Shown here: positions 10,322-19,526 of the stretch, one piece after another
Position numbering within the stretch: position 1 is the stretch's first letter
Layout: the number at the start of each line of letters is the position of its first letter
From: Opitutaceae bacterium
Lineage (GTDB): Bacteria; Verrucomicrobiota; Verrucomicrobiia; Opitutales; Opitutaceae
Length of the DNA: 64,000 nucleotides
Assembly: GCA_015075305.1 (NCBI GenBank)
Contig: JABTUS010000003.1
Location: 124,001-188,000 of the forward strand
Direction: 5' to 3'
The notes under the pieces: model-generated
Told to the model about the DNA's origin: nothing
The model's input: only the letters and a program-made list of their open reading frames with translations
Database searches by the model: none
Translations under genes and position numbers: made by a program

Positions 10322-11779
10322 ATGATTGATCCCAAAGCCGCCCACAAGGCCCTGCTCGCCCGCGACGTCCGGTTTGACGGGGTGTTCTTCGTCGGGGTGA
10401 CATCGACGGGCATCTACTGCCGGCCGGTCTGTCCGGTCAAATCTCCGCGTGCGGGCAACTGCCGGTTCTTCGAAAGCGCCGCGGCGGCGGAGAAGGCCGG
10501 CTTCCGGCCCTGCCTGCGGTGCCGGCCGGAGCTGGCTCCCGGCAATGCGCCGATGGACTCCTCGCGACGCATCGCCCACCAGCTGGTGGAGCAGCTGGAG
10601 GAGGGGCTGTCGGGTGATGGTGTTGACCTTGAGACGATCGCCGCGCGGGTGGGTCTGAGTTCCCGCCAGGTGCGGCGCATCACGGTGAAGGAGCTGGGCG
10701 TGACACCAATCGACCTCATCCAGACGCGCCGCCTGCTGCTGGCAAAGCAGCTCCTGACGGAGACCAGGCTGCCCGTTATCGACGTCGCCTTCGCCAGCGG
10801 ATTTGCCAGCCTGCGCAGGTTCAACGACGCCTTCAGCCGGCAGTATCGCATGCCGCCCACACGATTGCGGCGGGCCGCTGGTGCGGCCGGTGGCGGCACA
10901 GTCGAAACGGATGCAACGACAGCCCTGAAGCTGTCCTATCGGCCGCCCTATGACTGGACGGCCATGCTGGAATTTTTCCGCGCGCGGCAGATTGAGGGCG
11001 TCGAATCGGTGACCCCGGAGGCCTACTCCCGCAGTCTGCGACTGGGTGACAAGGCGGGGTGGCTGCGGGTGACGCATCTTCCGGACGAACGCTCGGTGAG
11101 GCTTGAAGTTCCGCATGTGCTGACCGGCACCCTGCAGGCGCTTTTGGGACTTGTTCGCCGGGCGTTTGATTTGTCGGCGCAGCCCGACTTGATAGCGCGT
11201 CATCTGAGGAAGGATCGACGCCTCCGGGCGAGCCTTGCGCGCAGTCCAGGCCTGCGCACTCCTGGAGCCTTTGATCCGTTTGAGCTGACCTGGCGGGCCA
11301 TCCTTGGCCAGCAGATCACGGTGAAGGCGGCGACCACGCTGGCGGGCCGATTTGCGCGGGCATTTGGGGAGCCACTGAGGCACCCCGTCGGGGAATTGAC
11401 GCACCTCACGCCCAATGCGGAAAGAATCGCGGTAGCCCGCGTGACGGACATTGTCCGTCTGGGAATCACTTCGCCGCGCGCGACCGCGATCCGGAGCATT
11501 GCGCGGGCGCTGCACTCTGGATCCCTGCGGCTGGAGTCGGGCGGCGATCCTGAGGCGGTGATGGCGCAGTTGATGACATTGCCTGGAATCGGACCGTGGA
11601 CCGCCCAGTACATTGCCATGCGCGCCCTGCGCTGGCCCGATGCCTTTCCCTCCGGTGATGTCGCTGTGCTGAAAAGCCTGGGAGGCCTTCGGTCGCGCGA
11701 GGCCGAGGCTCTCTCACAGGCTTGGAGTCCCTGGCGAAGCTACGCGGTGATGCACCTGTGGCGAAGCGGGCGGCCGTGA
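10322..11779 (+). CDS. alkA: Ada metal-binding/AraC regulator fused to AlkA 3-methyladenine DNA glycosylase
   Basis: A 485-residue three-part protein. Residues 1-75 form the Ada N-terminal zinc domain with Cys33, Cys37, Cys64 and Cys67, the same spacing as Cys38/42/69/72 of E. coli Ada; Cys33 aligns with the methylphosphotriester acceptor. Residues about 85-180 are an AraC-type helix-turn-helix domain (VDLETIAARVGLSSRQVRRI; DVAFASGFASLRRFNDAF). Residues about 200-485 are AlkA: an N-terminal AlkA domain, then HhH-GPD with LPGIGPWTAQYIAMRALRW and the catalytic Asp in FPSGDVAVLK. The protein thus combines damage sensing, transcriptional control and base excision. The ATG at 10322 is chosen because it starts just before the Ada domain; upstream frame extension crosses the operator-like repeat. 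Confidence 0.93.
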   Translation: MIDPKAAHKALLARDVRFDGVFFVGVTSTGIYCRPVCPVKSPRAGNCRFFESAAAAEKAGFRPCLRCRPELAPGNAPMDSSRRIAHQLVEQLEEGLSGDGVDLETIAARVGLSSRQVRRITVKELGVTPIDLIQTRRLLLAKQLLTETRLPVIDVAFASGFASLRRFNDAFSRQYRMPPTRLRRAAGAAGGGTVETDATTALKLSYRPPYDWTAMLEFFRARQIEGVESVTPEAYSRSLRLGDKAGWLRVTHLPDERSVRLEVPHVLTGTLQALLGLVRRAFDLSAQPDLIARHLRKDRRLRASLARSPGLRTPGAFDPFELTWRAILGQQITVKAATTLAGRFARAFGEPLRHPVGELTHLTPNAERIAVARVTDIVRLGITSPRATAIRSIARALHSGSLRLESGGDPEAVMAQLMTLPGIGPWTAQYIAMRALRWPDAFPSGDVAVLKSLGGLRSREAEALSQAWSPWRSYAVMHLWRSGRP

Positions 11780-11786
11780 TGGTGGT

Positions 11787-13766
11787 TCAAGCCGGCGCGC
11801 TCTTCGGGCAGCCCGGTCTCGGATCGGGCATGGGGTTTCTGCGCGCAAGAATTGCGATGATGCAGACCAGCGCGAGCAGGCCGAAGGAGAAAACAAGCAG
11901 AATCCTGCCCTGATCGGCGAGCCACAGGCAGAAATACGAGAGCACGGGCATTGTGGCAGGGCGGCTGAACGCCAGCCATGAGCCGGCACCTGAAGCCGTG
12001 GCAACGATCCTGAAGGGCTCGCCAGGACGGCGCACGTAGACGCTGGCGGGACTTTGGGTGGACAGTGTCGGCAGCGCGATGGATTCGAGGCGCGTGCGCA
12101 GATCGGCGGACCAGAGTTCGAGGCTCACCGCGCTCGGTGCTGTTGCCTGGCCGGCGACCTCGAAACGCAGGTAGCCGCCAGCAGGCGGATCGAGAGGATG
12201 GCTGACCCAGCGTCCGGCAGTTTCAGGTGCCGACGTCCAGAAAGTTCCGTACGAGAATGCCGGTGCATGGTTGTCAAGGTGCTCCTCGCTGAATCCTTCG
12301 CTGGTGTCCGCGGTGACGGGAAGCGCGTCGCGAACCGAGACGGGAAGCAGGGCACGCAGCTCGGGGATGTTGGTGTATTCGACCAAGAGTTGGTCGTTGG
12401 GAAAAGGAATGGAACGATTCTGGAGCCAGGTGCGGTCACGCGTCGACATGTAGTGCGCGAGGTTGGTCGTCATCTCCTGAAACCAGCTCCGAATCGGGTA
12501 TGCGGTGTTGCGCAGAAGCTCGTTGGCCTGGTTGGAAAAGCCGACGCAGGCGCAGAGGCACCAGGCTGCGAAAAGCAGCTGCACGCCGAGGCGGGGAAGG
12601 CGCGTTTCACGCCATCGCTTCAGGAGAACAAGGCCGGCGATGAAATTGAGAAACACGCCCACGTTCAGACTGTCCAGGTAGCGCGGAGCTGGAAGCGGGG
12701 CGCCGGCTCCGCGGGCGTAGGCGGTGGCGATCAATTGCGCGACGGTCCAGATTCCTGCGGCGATCACAACAGGATCCCATGAGAAACGGGAATCCTTCGT
12801 TCCGGTTCGCCAGGCATCCCAGGTTAGCAGGGCCAGGGGAAGGTAGCTTAGTACGACGAACGGGGGAAATCCCTGCTGCGGCCACTCCATGAGTCTGAAC
12901 AGCGCGTGCAGAAACTCCACCAGTGAGGACGCCTTGAGCGGCCGATGCGGCGGAAAATCGACGCGCAGCAGGGCTCCCGCCACGACGATGATGGCGCATG
13001 CGACCAGTGTGGGCCAGTGATTGCGCATCAGGCGCCGAAGCGGACGTTCGATCAGGGGCAGTGTCACCAGCACCGCGGCGGCGGCGGCGAAACCCGAACC
13101 CATGGTGAAAATGTCGAGCGCCAGGCAGACCACGCCCAGCCACCAGCCGCCGGAGGGGGCGGGGTGCCTGAGCGCCAGGTTGATGCCGAAAATGGAGAGG
13201 GCGATCAGGTAGAACTGCTGGGAGTGAAAGCCGTTGATGGTGTTCTGCCAGGAGTACGGAACGGCTGTCACGATCGCCAGCGCGAGGGTGACAATCGACA
13301 GTTGGCGGGGCGTGTTGAAACGCTCGCGCAGCCACCACCAGACGACCGTGACGGTGGCGGCGAAGAACACTGCATTGAACACCATCTCGACGCGTGGATC
13401 CCAGACACCGACGAGCGCGGTGAGGGCGAGGGCGGTGATGCGGGTCAGAGCCACGCGGTGTTCGTTGTGCGCGGCGAGGAGGTTGCCGGCGTGGAGCGTT
13501 CCCTGCTGCCAGGGGACCAGGACCTGCGTGCCCTCGGCCTCCCATTGATCCCAGAACGGAACATCGCTCGCCCAGGATGAGATCATCCACAACCGGGCGG
13601 AGACAACGGTGCCAAAGAGCCCGATCGCCGCCAGCACGCTGAAGGCCGTTGCCGATCGCAGCGCTTTCACCGGGGAAGCAGGGAATGACGATTCGAGCGC
13701 AGCCGGTTCGTGGATGCCCGAGCCGGGGACGCCTTCAACCGGCTCAAGGTTTTTTCCCCCAGCCAT
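11787..13766 (-). CDS. Polytopic membrane protein, glycosyltransferase-39-like topology
   Basis: A 659-residue protein. A cytoplasmic N-terminus of ~35 residues leads into TM1 (ATAFSVLAAIGLFGTVVSARLW), then SSWASDVPFWDQWEAEG in the first outer loop, an acidic loop in the place where GT-C enzymes carry their catalytic Asp/Glu. About eight to ten further hydrophobic spans follow. A ~190-residue C-terminal soluble part (RYLDSLN..., RTRLESIALPTLSTQSPASVYV) is followed by one last TM (FCLWLADQGRILLVFSFGLLALVCIIAILARR). Its start overlaps the end of the methyltransferase gene by 23 bp, suggesting co-translation. Probably an envelope glycan or lipid transfer function, not proven. Confidence 0.65.
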   Translation of the reverse strand: MAGGKNLEPVEGVPGSGIHEPAALESSFPASPVKALRSATAFSVLAAIGLFGTVVSARLWMISSWASDVPFWDQWEAEGTQVLVPWQQGTLHAGNLLAAHNEHRVALTRITALALTALVGVWDPRVEMVFNAVFFAATVTVVWWWLRERFNTPRQLSIVTLALAIVTAVPYSWQNTINGFHSQQFYLIALSIFGINLALRHPAPSGGWWLGVVCLALDIFTMGSGFAAAAAVLVTLPLIERPLRRLMRNHWPTLVACAIIVVAGALLRVDFPPHRPLKASSLVEFLHALFRLMEWPQQGFPPFVVLSYLPLALLTWDAWRTGTKDSRFSWDPVVIAAGIWTVAQLIATAYARGAGAPLPAPRYLDSLNVGVFLNFIAGLVLLKRWRETRLPRLGVQLLFAAWCLCACVGFSNQANELLRNTAYPIRSWFQEMTTNLAHYMSTRDRTWLQNRSIPFPNDQLLVEYTNIPELRALLPVSVRDALPVTADTSEGFSEEHLDNHAPAFSYGTFWTSAPETAGRWVSHPLDPPAGGYLRFEVAGQATAPSAVSLELWSADLRTRLESIALPTLSTQSPASVYVRRPGEPFRIVATASGAGSWLAFSRPATMPVLSYFCLWLADQGRILLVFSFGLLALVCIIAILARRNPMPDPRPGCPKSAPA

Positions 13767-14406
13767 AGACCCACATGGGTCGGGTTTTCACCTGGCATTC
13801 CACGAAACCGGCGCGTGTGAGGAAGGTCTCCAGTTCAGGCACGCTGGAGCAGCGCGACGCATGCGCGGGTCGTGATTGGGATGGGAACTCATTGCGCACC
13901 TCCTGGAACATCGCCCAGCCTTCGTCGGACGCGATATTGGCGTTGTCGCAATAAAAGCGCCCCCCCGGGCGCAGCACCCGCATGGCCTCGAGGCAGTAGG
14001 TGTAGCGGTCCCATTCGTCCAGGTGCATGAAGACGACGGTGCAGTACACGACGTCGACGGAGGCGTCGGGAATGGGCGACAGATCGTATCCGGACACCTC
14101 GACCAGGCGGTAGTTGTCGATTCCGGTCAGTTTGCGCGCGGCGATGCGCAGCATTTCGCCGGAGACGTCGCAGCCCACCCATTCGCGGATGAAGGGGGCG
14201 AGGCTCCGGCCCACACGCGCGAGCCCGCAGCCGATTTCGAGAAACGTATCCGTGTCCCGGATACCAACGGTCTCCCGAAGGATCCCGAGCGTGTCATCCG
14301 CGGTGGCGTACATCTTCTCCTCGTCGTCGTAGCCACTGACGTAGGCTGCCGCGCCCTCCGGACTTCGGGCGAGGGACTGCCAGACATGCTTGTAGGTTGA
14401 TTCCAT
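13744..14406 (-). CDS. Class I SAM-dependent methyltransferase
   Basis: A 220-residue protein of the Methyltransf_11/25 type. Motif I is FLEIGCGLARVGRSL (about residues 54-68). The acidic residue after strand beta-2 is in GCDVSGEML, motif post-II is PDASVDVVYCTVVFMHLDEWD, and VLRPGGRFYCDNANI is the usual motif III region. The substrate is unknown. It overlaps the downstream membrane-protein gene by 23 bp on the same strand, so the two are likely co-expressed and act on a common envelope substrate (inference). It is divergent from a second, distinct methyltransferase at 14731. Confidence 0.85.
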   Translation of the reverse strand: MESTYKHVWQSLARSPEGAAAYVSGYDDEEKMYATADDTLGILRETVGIRDTDTFLEIGCGLARVGRSLAPFIREWVGCDVSGEMLRIAARKLTGIDNYRLVEVSGYDLSPIPDASVDVVYCTVVFMHLDEWDRYTYCLEAMRVLRPGGRFYCDNANIASDEGWAMFQEVRNEFPSQSRPAHASRCSSVPELETFLTRAGFVECQVKTRPMWVYGWGKKP

Positions 14407-14730
14407 GGGAGGATGGGACTCATGCGGACGGTTGCGCGGCGCAGGTCCGGCCTTCCAATGAATCGGGGCGTGGACGCGGCATCAAGGACGCAGTTGTGCT
14501 CAACGAGGAACGCGATGTCCAAGGCATCCAGGGTCTGGTCGAGAAATGGGGAGGACATCCCCCGTGGAGGAACCTGACCCGGTTGTGAGGCGGAACCTTG
14601 TGCGTCACCTGGCACCGCACTGCGCGGCGAAAGGCGATTCCAGCAGGACAAATTCGTGTTCGCGAACTGCGGCGGATGTGGAATGCTGCGCCTGCCCTGA
14701 AAATCCAGGGATGAAACAAGACAAGCAGCC
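14407..14730. other. Divergent intergenic region, 324 bp, nothing assigned
   Basis: Lies between two divergently transcribed methyltransferase genes and should contain both promoters. No hexamer pair, inverted repeat or small coding sequence stood out on reading both strands. Open frames here lack start context and overlap one another. Confidence 0.5.
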
Positions 14731-15423
14731 ATGACATTTCTGAACCATCGCGCGCACGCGTACAAGCAGCTCCGGGGGAGAGGCCTTGAGATCGGCGCAT
14801 TGCACGAGCCCTCGCCGATTCCGCCCGGAGCATCAGTCGCCTACTTCGATGCCATCGACCAGATTGAGGCGCGGCGGCTCTTTCCGGAGATCGAGCCCGG
14901 GCGATTTGTTCCCGTGACCTTCAAGGGAGATCTGGACAGGGACGGTCTCGCGCAGTTTTCAGACGGTCAGTTTTCCTTTGTGATCATCACGCATGTGATC
15001 GAGCATCTGTCCAACCCCATCAAGGCCGTCGGGGAAGTCTTTCGAATCACCGCTCCCGGCGGGTGCGTGATCCTTGCGATACCGGACAAGGAGTTCACCT
15101 TTGACCGCCATCGGGAGCCCACTTCATTCGAACACCTTCAGGCTGACCATCGGAACGGCGTGTGCGAGAGTGATGACGCCCACTATCTGGATTTTCTGAA
15201 GAGCGCGGCGCCGCATGTTTTTTCCGAGCCTGCGGAGAATCTGCAGCATCACATCCGCCGCGCCAGGGAGCGGCGCGAGCATGCGCACGTCTGGACAAGC
15301 TCCAGTTTCAAGGACTTTCTCGACCGCACCTTTGAGCTTCTAGGAATCAGGGCGACGCTGGTTCTCGAGAGCCTCGCCGCGGAGAACAGGATCGAATGCT
15401 TCACGATGTGGAGAAAAGGGTGA
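14731..15423 (+). CDS. Class I SAM-dependent methyltransferase
   Basis: A 230-residue protein. GRGLEIGALHEPSPIPPGASVAYFDAID is a variant of motif I in which the glycine loop is followed by a Pro-rich insertion, a form common in cell-surface polysaccharide clusters. SFVIITHVIEHLSNPIKAVGEVFRITAPGGCVILAIPDKEFTFD contains the HVIEHL motif and the motif III PGG. The C-terminal third contains helical segments with several His. The substrate is probably a sugar or a small metabolite and cannot be named. It is convergent with TonB receptor 1. Confidence 0.82.
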   Translation: MTFLNHRAHAYKQLRGRGLEIGALHEPSPIPPGASVAYFDAIDQIEARRLFPEIEPGRFVPVTFKGDLDRDGLAQFSDGQFSFVIITHVIEHLSNPIKAVGEVFRITAPGGCVILAIPDKEFTFDRHREPTSFEHLQADHRNGVCESDDAHYLDFLKSAAPHVFSEPAENLQHHIRRARERREHAHVWTSSSFKDFLDRTFELLGIRATLVLESLAAENRIECFTMWRKG

Positions 15424-15441
15424 AGTCATTGCGGGCTCCGG

Positions 15442-18400
15442 CTAGAACTCAGCGCGCATGGTGAGGGAGACCTCCCGCGGGTCCTCGCGAAAGCCCCGGC
15501 TGGTGTAGCGCGTGCGCGTGATGTCATCGAGCGCCGCCTTCGTGATGTAGATGGTTCGGTCGTCCAGGAGATTCTGGACGTTGACCTGCCAGGTGACAAC
15601 GGCCTTGTCCGCCCACCAGCCAAAGAGTCCGCGGGTGCGGTACTGCAGCATCGCGTCGAAAAGCAGACGATCATTGCCATAGAGGGGAGTGTTGTTCAGC
15701 AGATCGGCTCCCGCGATGTTTCTGCTTTGATAACGCACGCCTCCACCCAGCGTTAGACCGTTGAGCCGGCCGTCGGTGAATCGATAGCGAACCCACGCGT
15801 TGAGCTTGTGCTTCCGGTTTCCGTATCCCTGCTCCTCGGCGAGGCGGATGCTGGCGAGCTCCCTGTCCGAATCGGCGATGCGATCGGCGACGGTTCGCGG
15901 CTGCACGACATTGCCGGCGTTCACGTACGGTTGCTTCAGGACCGAGGGCCGGCCGGTGCGCGCCGTGTAGATCTGGTCGAGGCTCTGCCAGAGCGCGACC
16001 CGTTCCGCCCACCAGGGCACGGCCTCGTTCAGGACGTTCGTCTTCGTCGTCTTGGTGCGGGAGTATCCGAGCCGAATCGCCCAGTTGGGCGTGGGATTCG
16101 CCACGAGTTCGAATTCCTGTCCGCTGCTCTTTCGGTCCGACAGGTAGGAGCCGGCCTGGGAAAAATAGACCGTGCGCAGTTCGTCGACGGATTGTATGGG
16201 ATCGTTCGCGCTGAAGGTCGTGAGGCCCGCCTGCCGGAAGTAGTAGTCGAAGGACGCCATGACGTCGTTGTTGGGCTGAACAAAGGCCGTCGTGACCTGA
16301 CCGTTGGCCTGCTCGCCGAGGAATTTCGTTTCGAAGGCCTTTATGGATCCGGCGATCCTGTCGTTCAGCAGGCTGAAGCTCACGCCGACGTCGATGCTTT
16401 CGCCCCGGTACGGCAGAGGAACCTGCTCGGTGGGAAGGACCGTGCGATTGCGGTCCGGCAGCTCGATGCCGTTCGATGTGTTCGCCGTGAGCGAGAACTG
16501 GTTCGTCAGATGATACACCGCGCCAAGCGATCGACGCCAGCCGCGCTGGTCCACTTCGTCGAACCACCGGGTGTTGGAAGCATCGAAGAACGGCTGATCC
16601 GCGGCGGAGGCCAGGCGAAAGGCCTGGGTGGCGGCATCCAGGAGCTTTTTCGGGCCCCATGTGTTCACCTGGTCGTGGCGGAGCCCCAGCGTGGTCACCA
16701 GCCGCCGGTTGAAAAAGTAACTCTGCATGACCAGGAGCTCCGAGTCCGTGGTGATCTCGTCGTCGAAATCCAGCGCGTTTGTGGGCACCAGACCGCTGTT
16801 GAGCGTGCCGATATTTGCGAACGAGGAGCGGTAGCTTTCCGAGCTGAGCGGCTCCTGGGGAAAGCCGGTTGTGTATTCATCCCAGGGCGAGCCGATCCGG
16901 ATGTAGCGGCGGCGGGCGATCTGGTTCTGCACCGCCGCGGCGGTGCCGCCGAAGGGACGGCCCGCCCACACCTCGCGCAGGCGGTCCCGGCGATAATTGT
17001 TGATGTTGCGCTCGAGCATGGCGGCGATACGGTGCCAGCCCCAGTAGCGACCAAGATTCAGATCGTAGGATGTCGAGGCGCGAAACGTGAGGTTTTCCGT
17101 GAACAATGCCTGCCGGAGGAAACTGGGGGTCTGCATGAAGTAGTATCCCTTTCCGTAGAAGTAGGGATTCAGGCTTCCGTCTGGCAGCCGGTAGTTGAGG
17201 TCCGCCGCGATGGCCGGATCGCCGGCGAGGGTGGCAACGCTTGTCCGGCCGGATTGGTTTGCCGCGAGTTCTGCGTACCAGTGTTCCGCAAGCCGGTGAT
17301 TGAGCGTGGCGGTGAAGACGTGGTAGTCGATTTTTCCATATTCCGATGCGCCTGTTGCCGTGACCTCCCCAAGCGGTGCAATCCATTCAGGCGCGATTGG
17401 CGCCACGCCGGCGGTGAATATGCTGGCGTTGCTCGCAAGCGTCGTTCGATTGGCGGTCGAACTCGCGCCCTCCCAGAGGGCCGGTTCACCGAGCTGCGGG
17501 CCGTATACCAGGAGCGTTCGCGTCGCGACGCTGCCCACGCCCACGGAAGCTCCCGCGGCGACGCCCGCAGGGGTCTCATAGCGCTCGCGCACGGGGTTCC
17601 ACACCACTTCGCCGGAAGCCAGCGCCGCGAGAAACTTCGTGATGTTGTCGAGCGGCCCCCATTTGCGACCCGAGACTCCGGCGAGTCGGGTGTGCTCGTA
17701 CGAGAGCGTCAGGTTGGAGTCGCGGCCGAAGCTGTAATTCGCCGCGAGCGTTGCGCTCTTCTTCCGCAGGAACTGAAATGGCATCGGACTGCCCTCGTTC
17801 TCATACAGCCCCATCACGCGCATGGCAAAGCGGTCCTTCAGGAGCACGTGATTGAAGTCGAACGTCCCCCGATGCGTCTCGTTGGTGCCGATCTTCAGTT
17901 CAATATTGCTCGAGTTGCGCGCGGGATTGGCCCTCTTGGTGCTGAAGTTCAGTGTTCCGCCGGGGGCGCCGGTGCCGAACAGGATCGAATTGGGTCCGCG
18001 GATCGAACCGACGCTCTCCATGTTGTAGGTGTCGAGCCCGCCGACTCCGGTGCGAAAGCCGTCCGTCGAGGTGGAGGATCGGAGGCCGCGCATGCGGAAT
18101 GTCGTCAGCCCGTCCGTGAAACCATTGGCCTCGGCGCCCGCCGCGTTCGCCTGCGCGTCGCCAAAGTTCTCCTCCATGTTGAGATCGTAGCGGATGATGT
18201 CCTTGATGTCGGTGGCGCCGATGTCGTCGAGGAAGTCCCGCGTGAAGATGCTGATCGGGCCGGGAAGGTCCCGCAACGGTGTGTTCAACCGGCTGCCGAG
18301 GAGGCTGCTGGTGGCGCGATAGCCTTCGTCCGGCTCCGCGTTGACCTGGAATGGATTGAGGGTGACAACGCTTTCGGCGGGCGCGGGCTCGGCGGCAAGC

Positions 18401-18453
18401 GCACCCGTGACGAGAAGCCCGAAGGGTGCGAGAAAACAGAGATTTTTCTTCAT
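15442..18453 (-). CDS. TonB-dependent outer membrane receptor 1
   Basis: A 1003-residue outer-membrane transporter. The signal peptide MKKNLCFLAPFGLLVTGALA is cleaved before AEPAPAES. A TonB-box-like stretch (SVVTLNPFQVNA) precedes the plug domain (about 50-190: LRDLPGPISIFTRDFLDDIGATDIKDIIRYD ... MRGLRSS ... VGSIRGPNSILFGTGAPGGTLNFSTKR). A long beta-barrel follows, ending in the aromatic C-terminal residue expected for BAM targeting (SLTMRAEF). The Val-Xaa-Leu-Xaa-Pro-Phe-Xaa-Val motif after the signal peptide is typical of Opitutaceae receptors. The substrate is unknown; no SusD partner is visible, and the upstream divergent genes encode redox-type secreted proteins. GC content is like the neighbours (38 of 60 in the line at 16501). 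Confidence 0.92.
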   Translation of the reverse strand: MKKNLCFLAPFGLLVTGALAAEPAPAESVVTLNPFQVNAEPDEGYRATSSLLGSRLNTPLRDLPGPISIFTRDFLDDIGATDIKDIIRYDLNMEENFGDAQANAAGAEANGFTDGLTTFRMRGLRSSTSTDGFRTGVGGLDTYNMESVGSIRGPNSILFGTGAPGGTLNFSTKRANPARNSSNIELKIGTNETHRGTFDFNHVLLKDRFAMRVMGLYENEGSPMPFQFLRKKSATLAANYSFGRDSNLTLSYEHTRLAGVSGRKWGPLDNITKFLAALASGEVVWNPVRERYETPAGVAAGASVGVGSVATRTLLVYGPQLGEPALWEGASSTANRTTLASNASIFTAGVAPIAPEWIAPLGEVTATGASEYGKIDYHVFTATLNHRLAEHWYAELAANQSGRTSVATLAGDPAIAADLNYRLPDGSLNPYFYGKGYYFMQTPSFLRQALFTENLTFRASTSYDLNLGRYWGWHRIAAMLERNINNYRRDRLREVWAGRPFGGTAAAVQNQIARRRYIRIGSPWDEYTTGFPQEPLSSESYRSSFANIGTLNSGLVPTNALDFDDEITTDSELLVMQSYFFNRRLVTTLGLRHDQVNTWGPKKLLDAATQAFRLASAADQPFFDASNTRWFDEVDQRGWRRSLGAVYHLTNQFSLTANTSNGIELPDRNRTVLPTEQVPLPYRGESIDVGVSFSLLNDRIAGSIKAFETKFLGEQANGQVTTAFVQPNNDVMASFDYYFRQAGLTTFSANDPIQSVDELRTVYFSQAGSYLSDRKSSGQEFELVANPTPNWAIRLGYSRTKTTKTNVLNEAVPWWAERVALWQSLDQIYTARTGRPSVLKQPYVNAGNVVQPRTVADRIADSDRELASIRLAEEQGYGNRKHKLNAWVRYRFTDGRLNGLTLGGGVRYQSRNIAGADLLNNTPLYGNDRLLFDAMLQYRTRGLFGWWADKAVVTWQVNVQNLLDDRTIYITKAALDDITRTRYTSRGFREDPREVSLTMRAEF

Positions 18454-18710
18454 GGTGGGGAGGCGGAAATGACTGCGCGTGGGAGGAGTACGGGGACGCG
18501 GTCAGTATAGGTGGTTTCCCGTGTCGTTGCTTTAACGCGGATGGAAATTGAGGTCGTATCGGTGGAAACCGAATGTCGGCCGAGCGCATCACGGCAACGG
18601 ATGCGATGGCGGACATGGCCGTGGAATTTCTCGTCTCCGCCGCGGAACAGGCCGGGTGAAACGCGAAGAATCGCTTGCCCTCTGTTTGCACGGCGCGGTA
18701 GTTCGGCGTC

Positions 18711-19526
18711 GTGGCACCCCTTTTCTCCCGCCGCCTGGTGTTGCGATCGTTGCGGACCTGGCTGCTCACCCTCATCACCGGTGTGCTGGCCCAGGGCGGG
18801 GCTTCATTGTCGCCCGGCGCACCCTCCGCGGAAAAGCCGCTGGTGATCAATCCCCGGGATCGCGCCATGGTGCTGCGTGCGTTCGTGCCCCTGGAAGGCA
18901 GGCGCCGGCTGCACGCCTGCCTTGTGGGCACGCCCGCAGGGGTGCACTTTGCCTACGATTTCGACACGGGAATGCCGTTTCTCGTGTGGCGCGGTGCGTT
19001 CGCGGACATGTCCGGAATGTGGATCGGCGCCGGTCTCGATCAGGTCGCGCGTCCGGCGGTGCCGGCCACCCTGCTCCCGGTGAAACCGGCGCTTGCCTTT
19101 CTTCCCGGGCACCTGTTTACGCTGCCGTCCTGCTGGCCGGAGCAGCCGGAGGCGTTGTATCGATCGCTTGGATACGAGTTGGAGCGCAACGGCCAGCCGG
19201 TGTTTCTGGCCTCGCTCGAGGCGCTGCGGATCCGGGACCGTATTGCGCCTTCAGCGGATGGACGCGGACTGGATCGGTGTCTGGTGTTCTCCGGGCGGCT
19301 CTCACCATGGGAAACCTGGCTGCTGGTCGGCGAGGCCGGCGGGATTGTCGCCGATGATGAAGGATGGGCGGCGGAAAACGGTGCATGGCGGATCCACTGG
19401 CCGGTAAACGCCGGCTCCAGGCCGGTCGTGCACACGGGCACAGGGAACCGGAACCAGCAGCTCGTGCTCAGGCTTGAGGCGGTCCACCTCGCCGAGCCCG
19501 TGTGCTACACGCTCCACTGGCAATGA
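18711..19526 (+). CDS. Secreted protein of unknown function, coupled to azurin-fusion gene
   Basis: A 271-residue protein with GTG start at 18711. The N-terminal Arg-rich segment and hydrophobic stretch (LRTWLLTLITGVLAQGGASL) look like a signal peptide. The body is beta-rich with HFAYDFDTGMPFLVWRGAFADMSGMW, reminiscent of domains that precede heme or propeller modules in secreted proteins of planctomycetes and verrucomicrobia, but I cannot name the family. It has no CXXCH. Its stop codon overlaps the start of the next gene (ATGA), so the two products are made together and probably act in the same periplasmic process. Confidence 0.7.
   Translation: MAPLFSRRLVLRSLRTWLLTLITGVLAQGGASLSPGAPSAEKPLVINPRDRAMVLRAFVPLEGRRRLHACLVGTPAGVHFAYDFDTGMPFLVWRGAFADMSGMWIGAGLDQVARPAVPATLLPVKPALAFLPGHLFTLPSCWPEQPEALYRSLGYELERNGQPVFLASLEALRIRDRIAPSADGRGLDRCLVFSGRLSPWETWLLVGEAGGIVADDEGWAAENGAWRIHWPVNAGSRPVVHTGTGNRNQQLVLRLEAVHLAEPVCYTLHWQ

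Noticed and set aside
15808-18510. A 900-codon open frame antisense to TonB receptor 1
   Set aside because: Shadow of a high-GC gene: no domain, no signal peptide, biased Arg/Val/Gly composition, while the minus strand encodes a complete receptor.
18454-18710. Possible promoter elements between TonB receptor 1 and the secreted protein
   Set aside because: No hexamer pair or repeat stood out on either strand.
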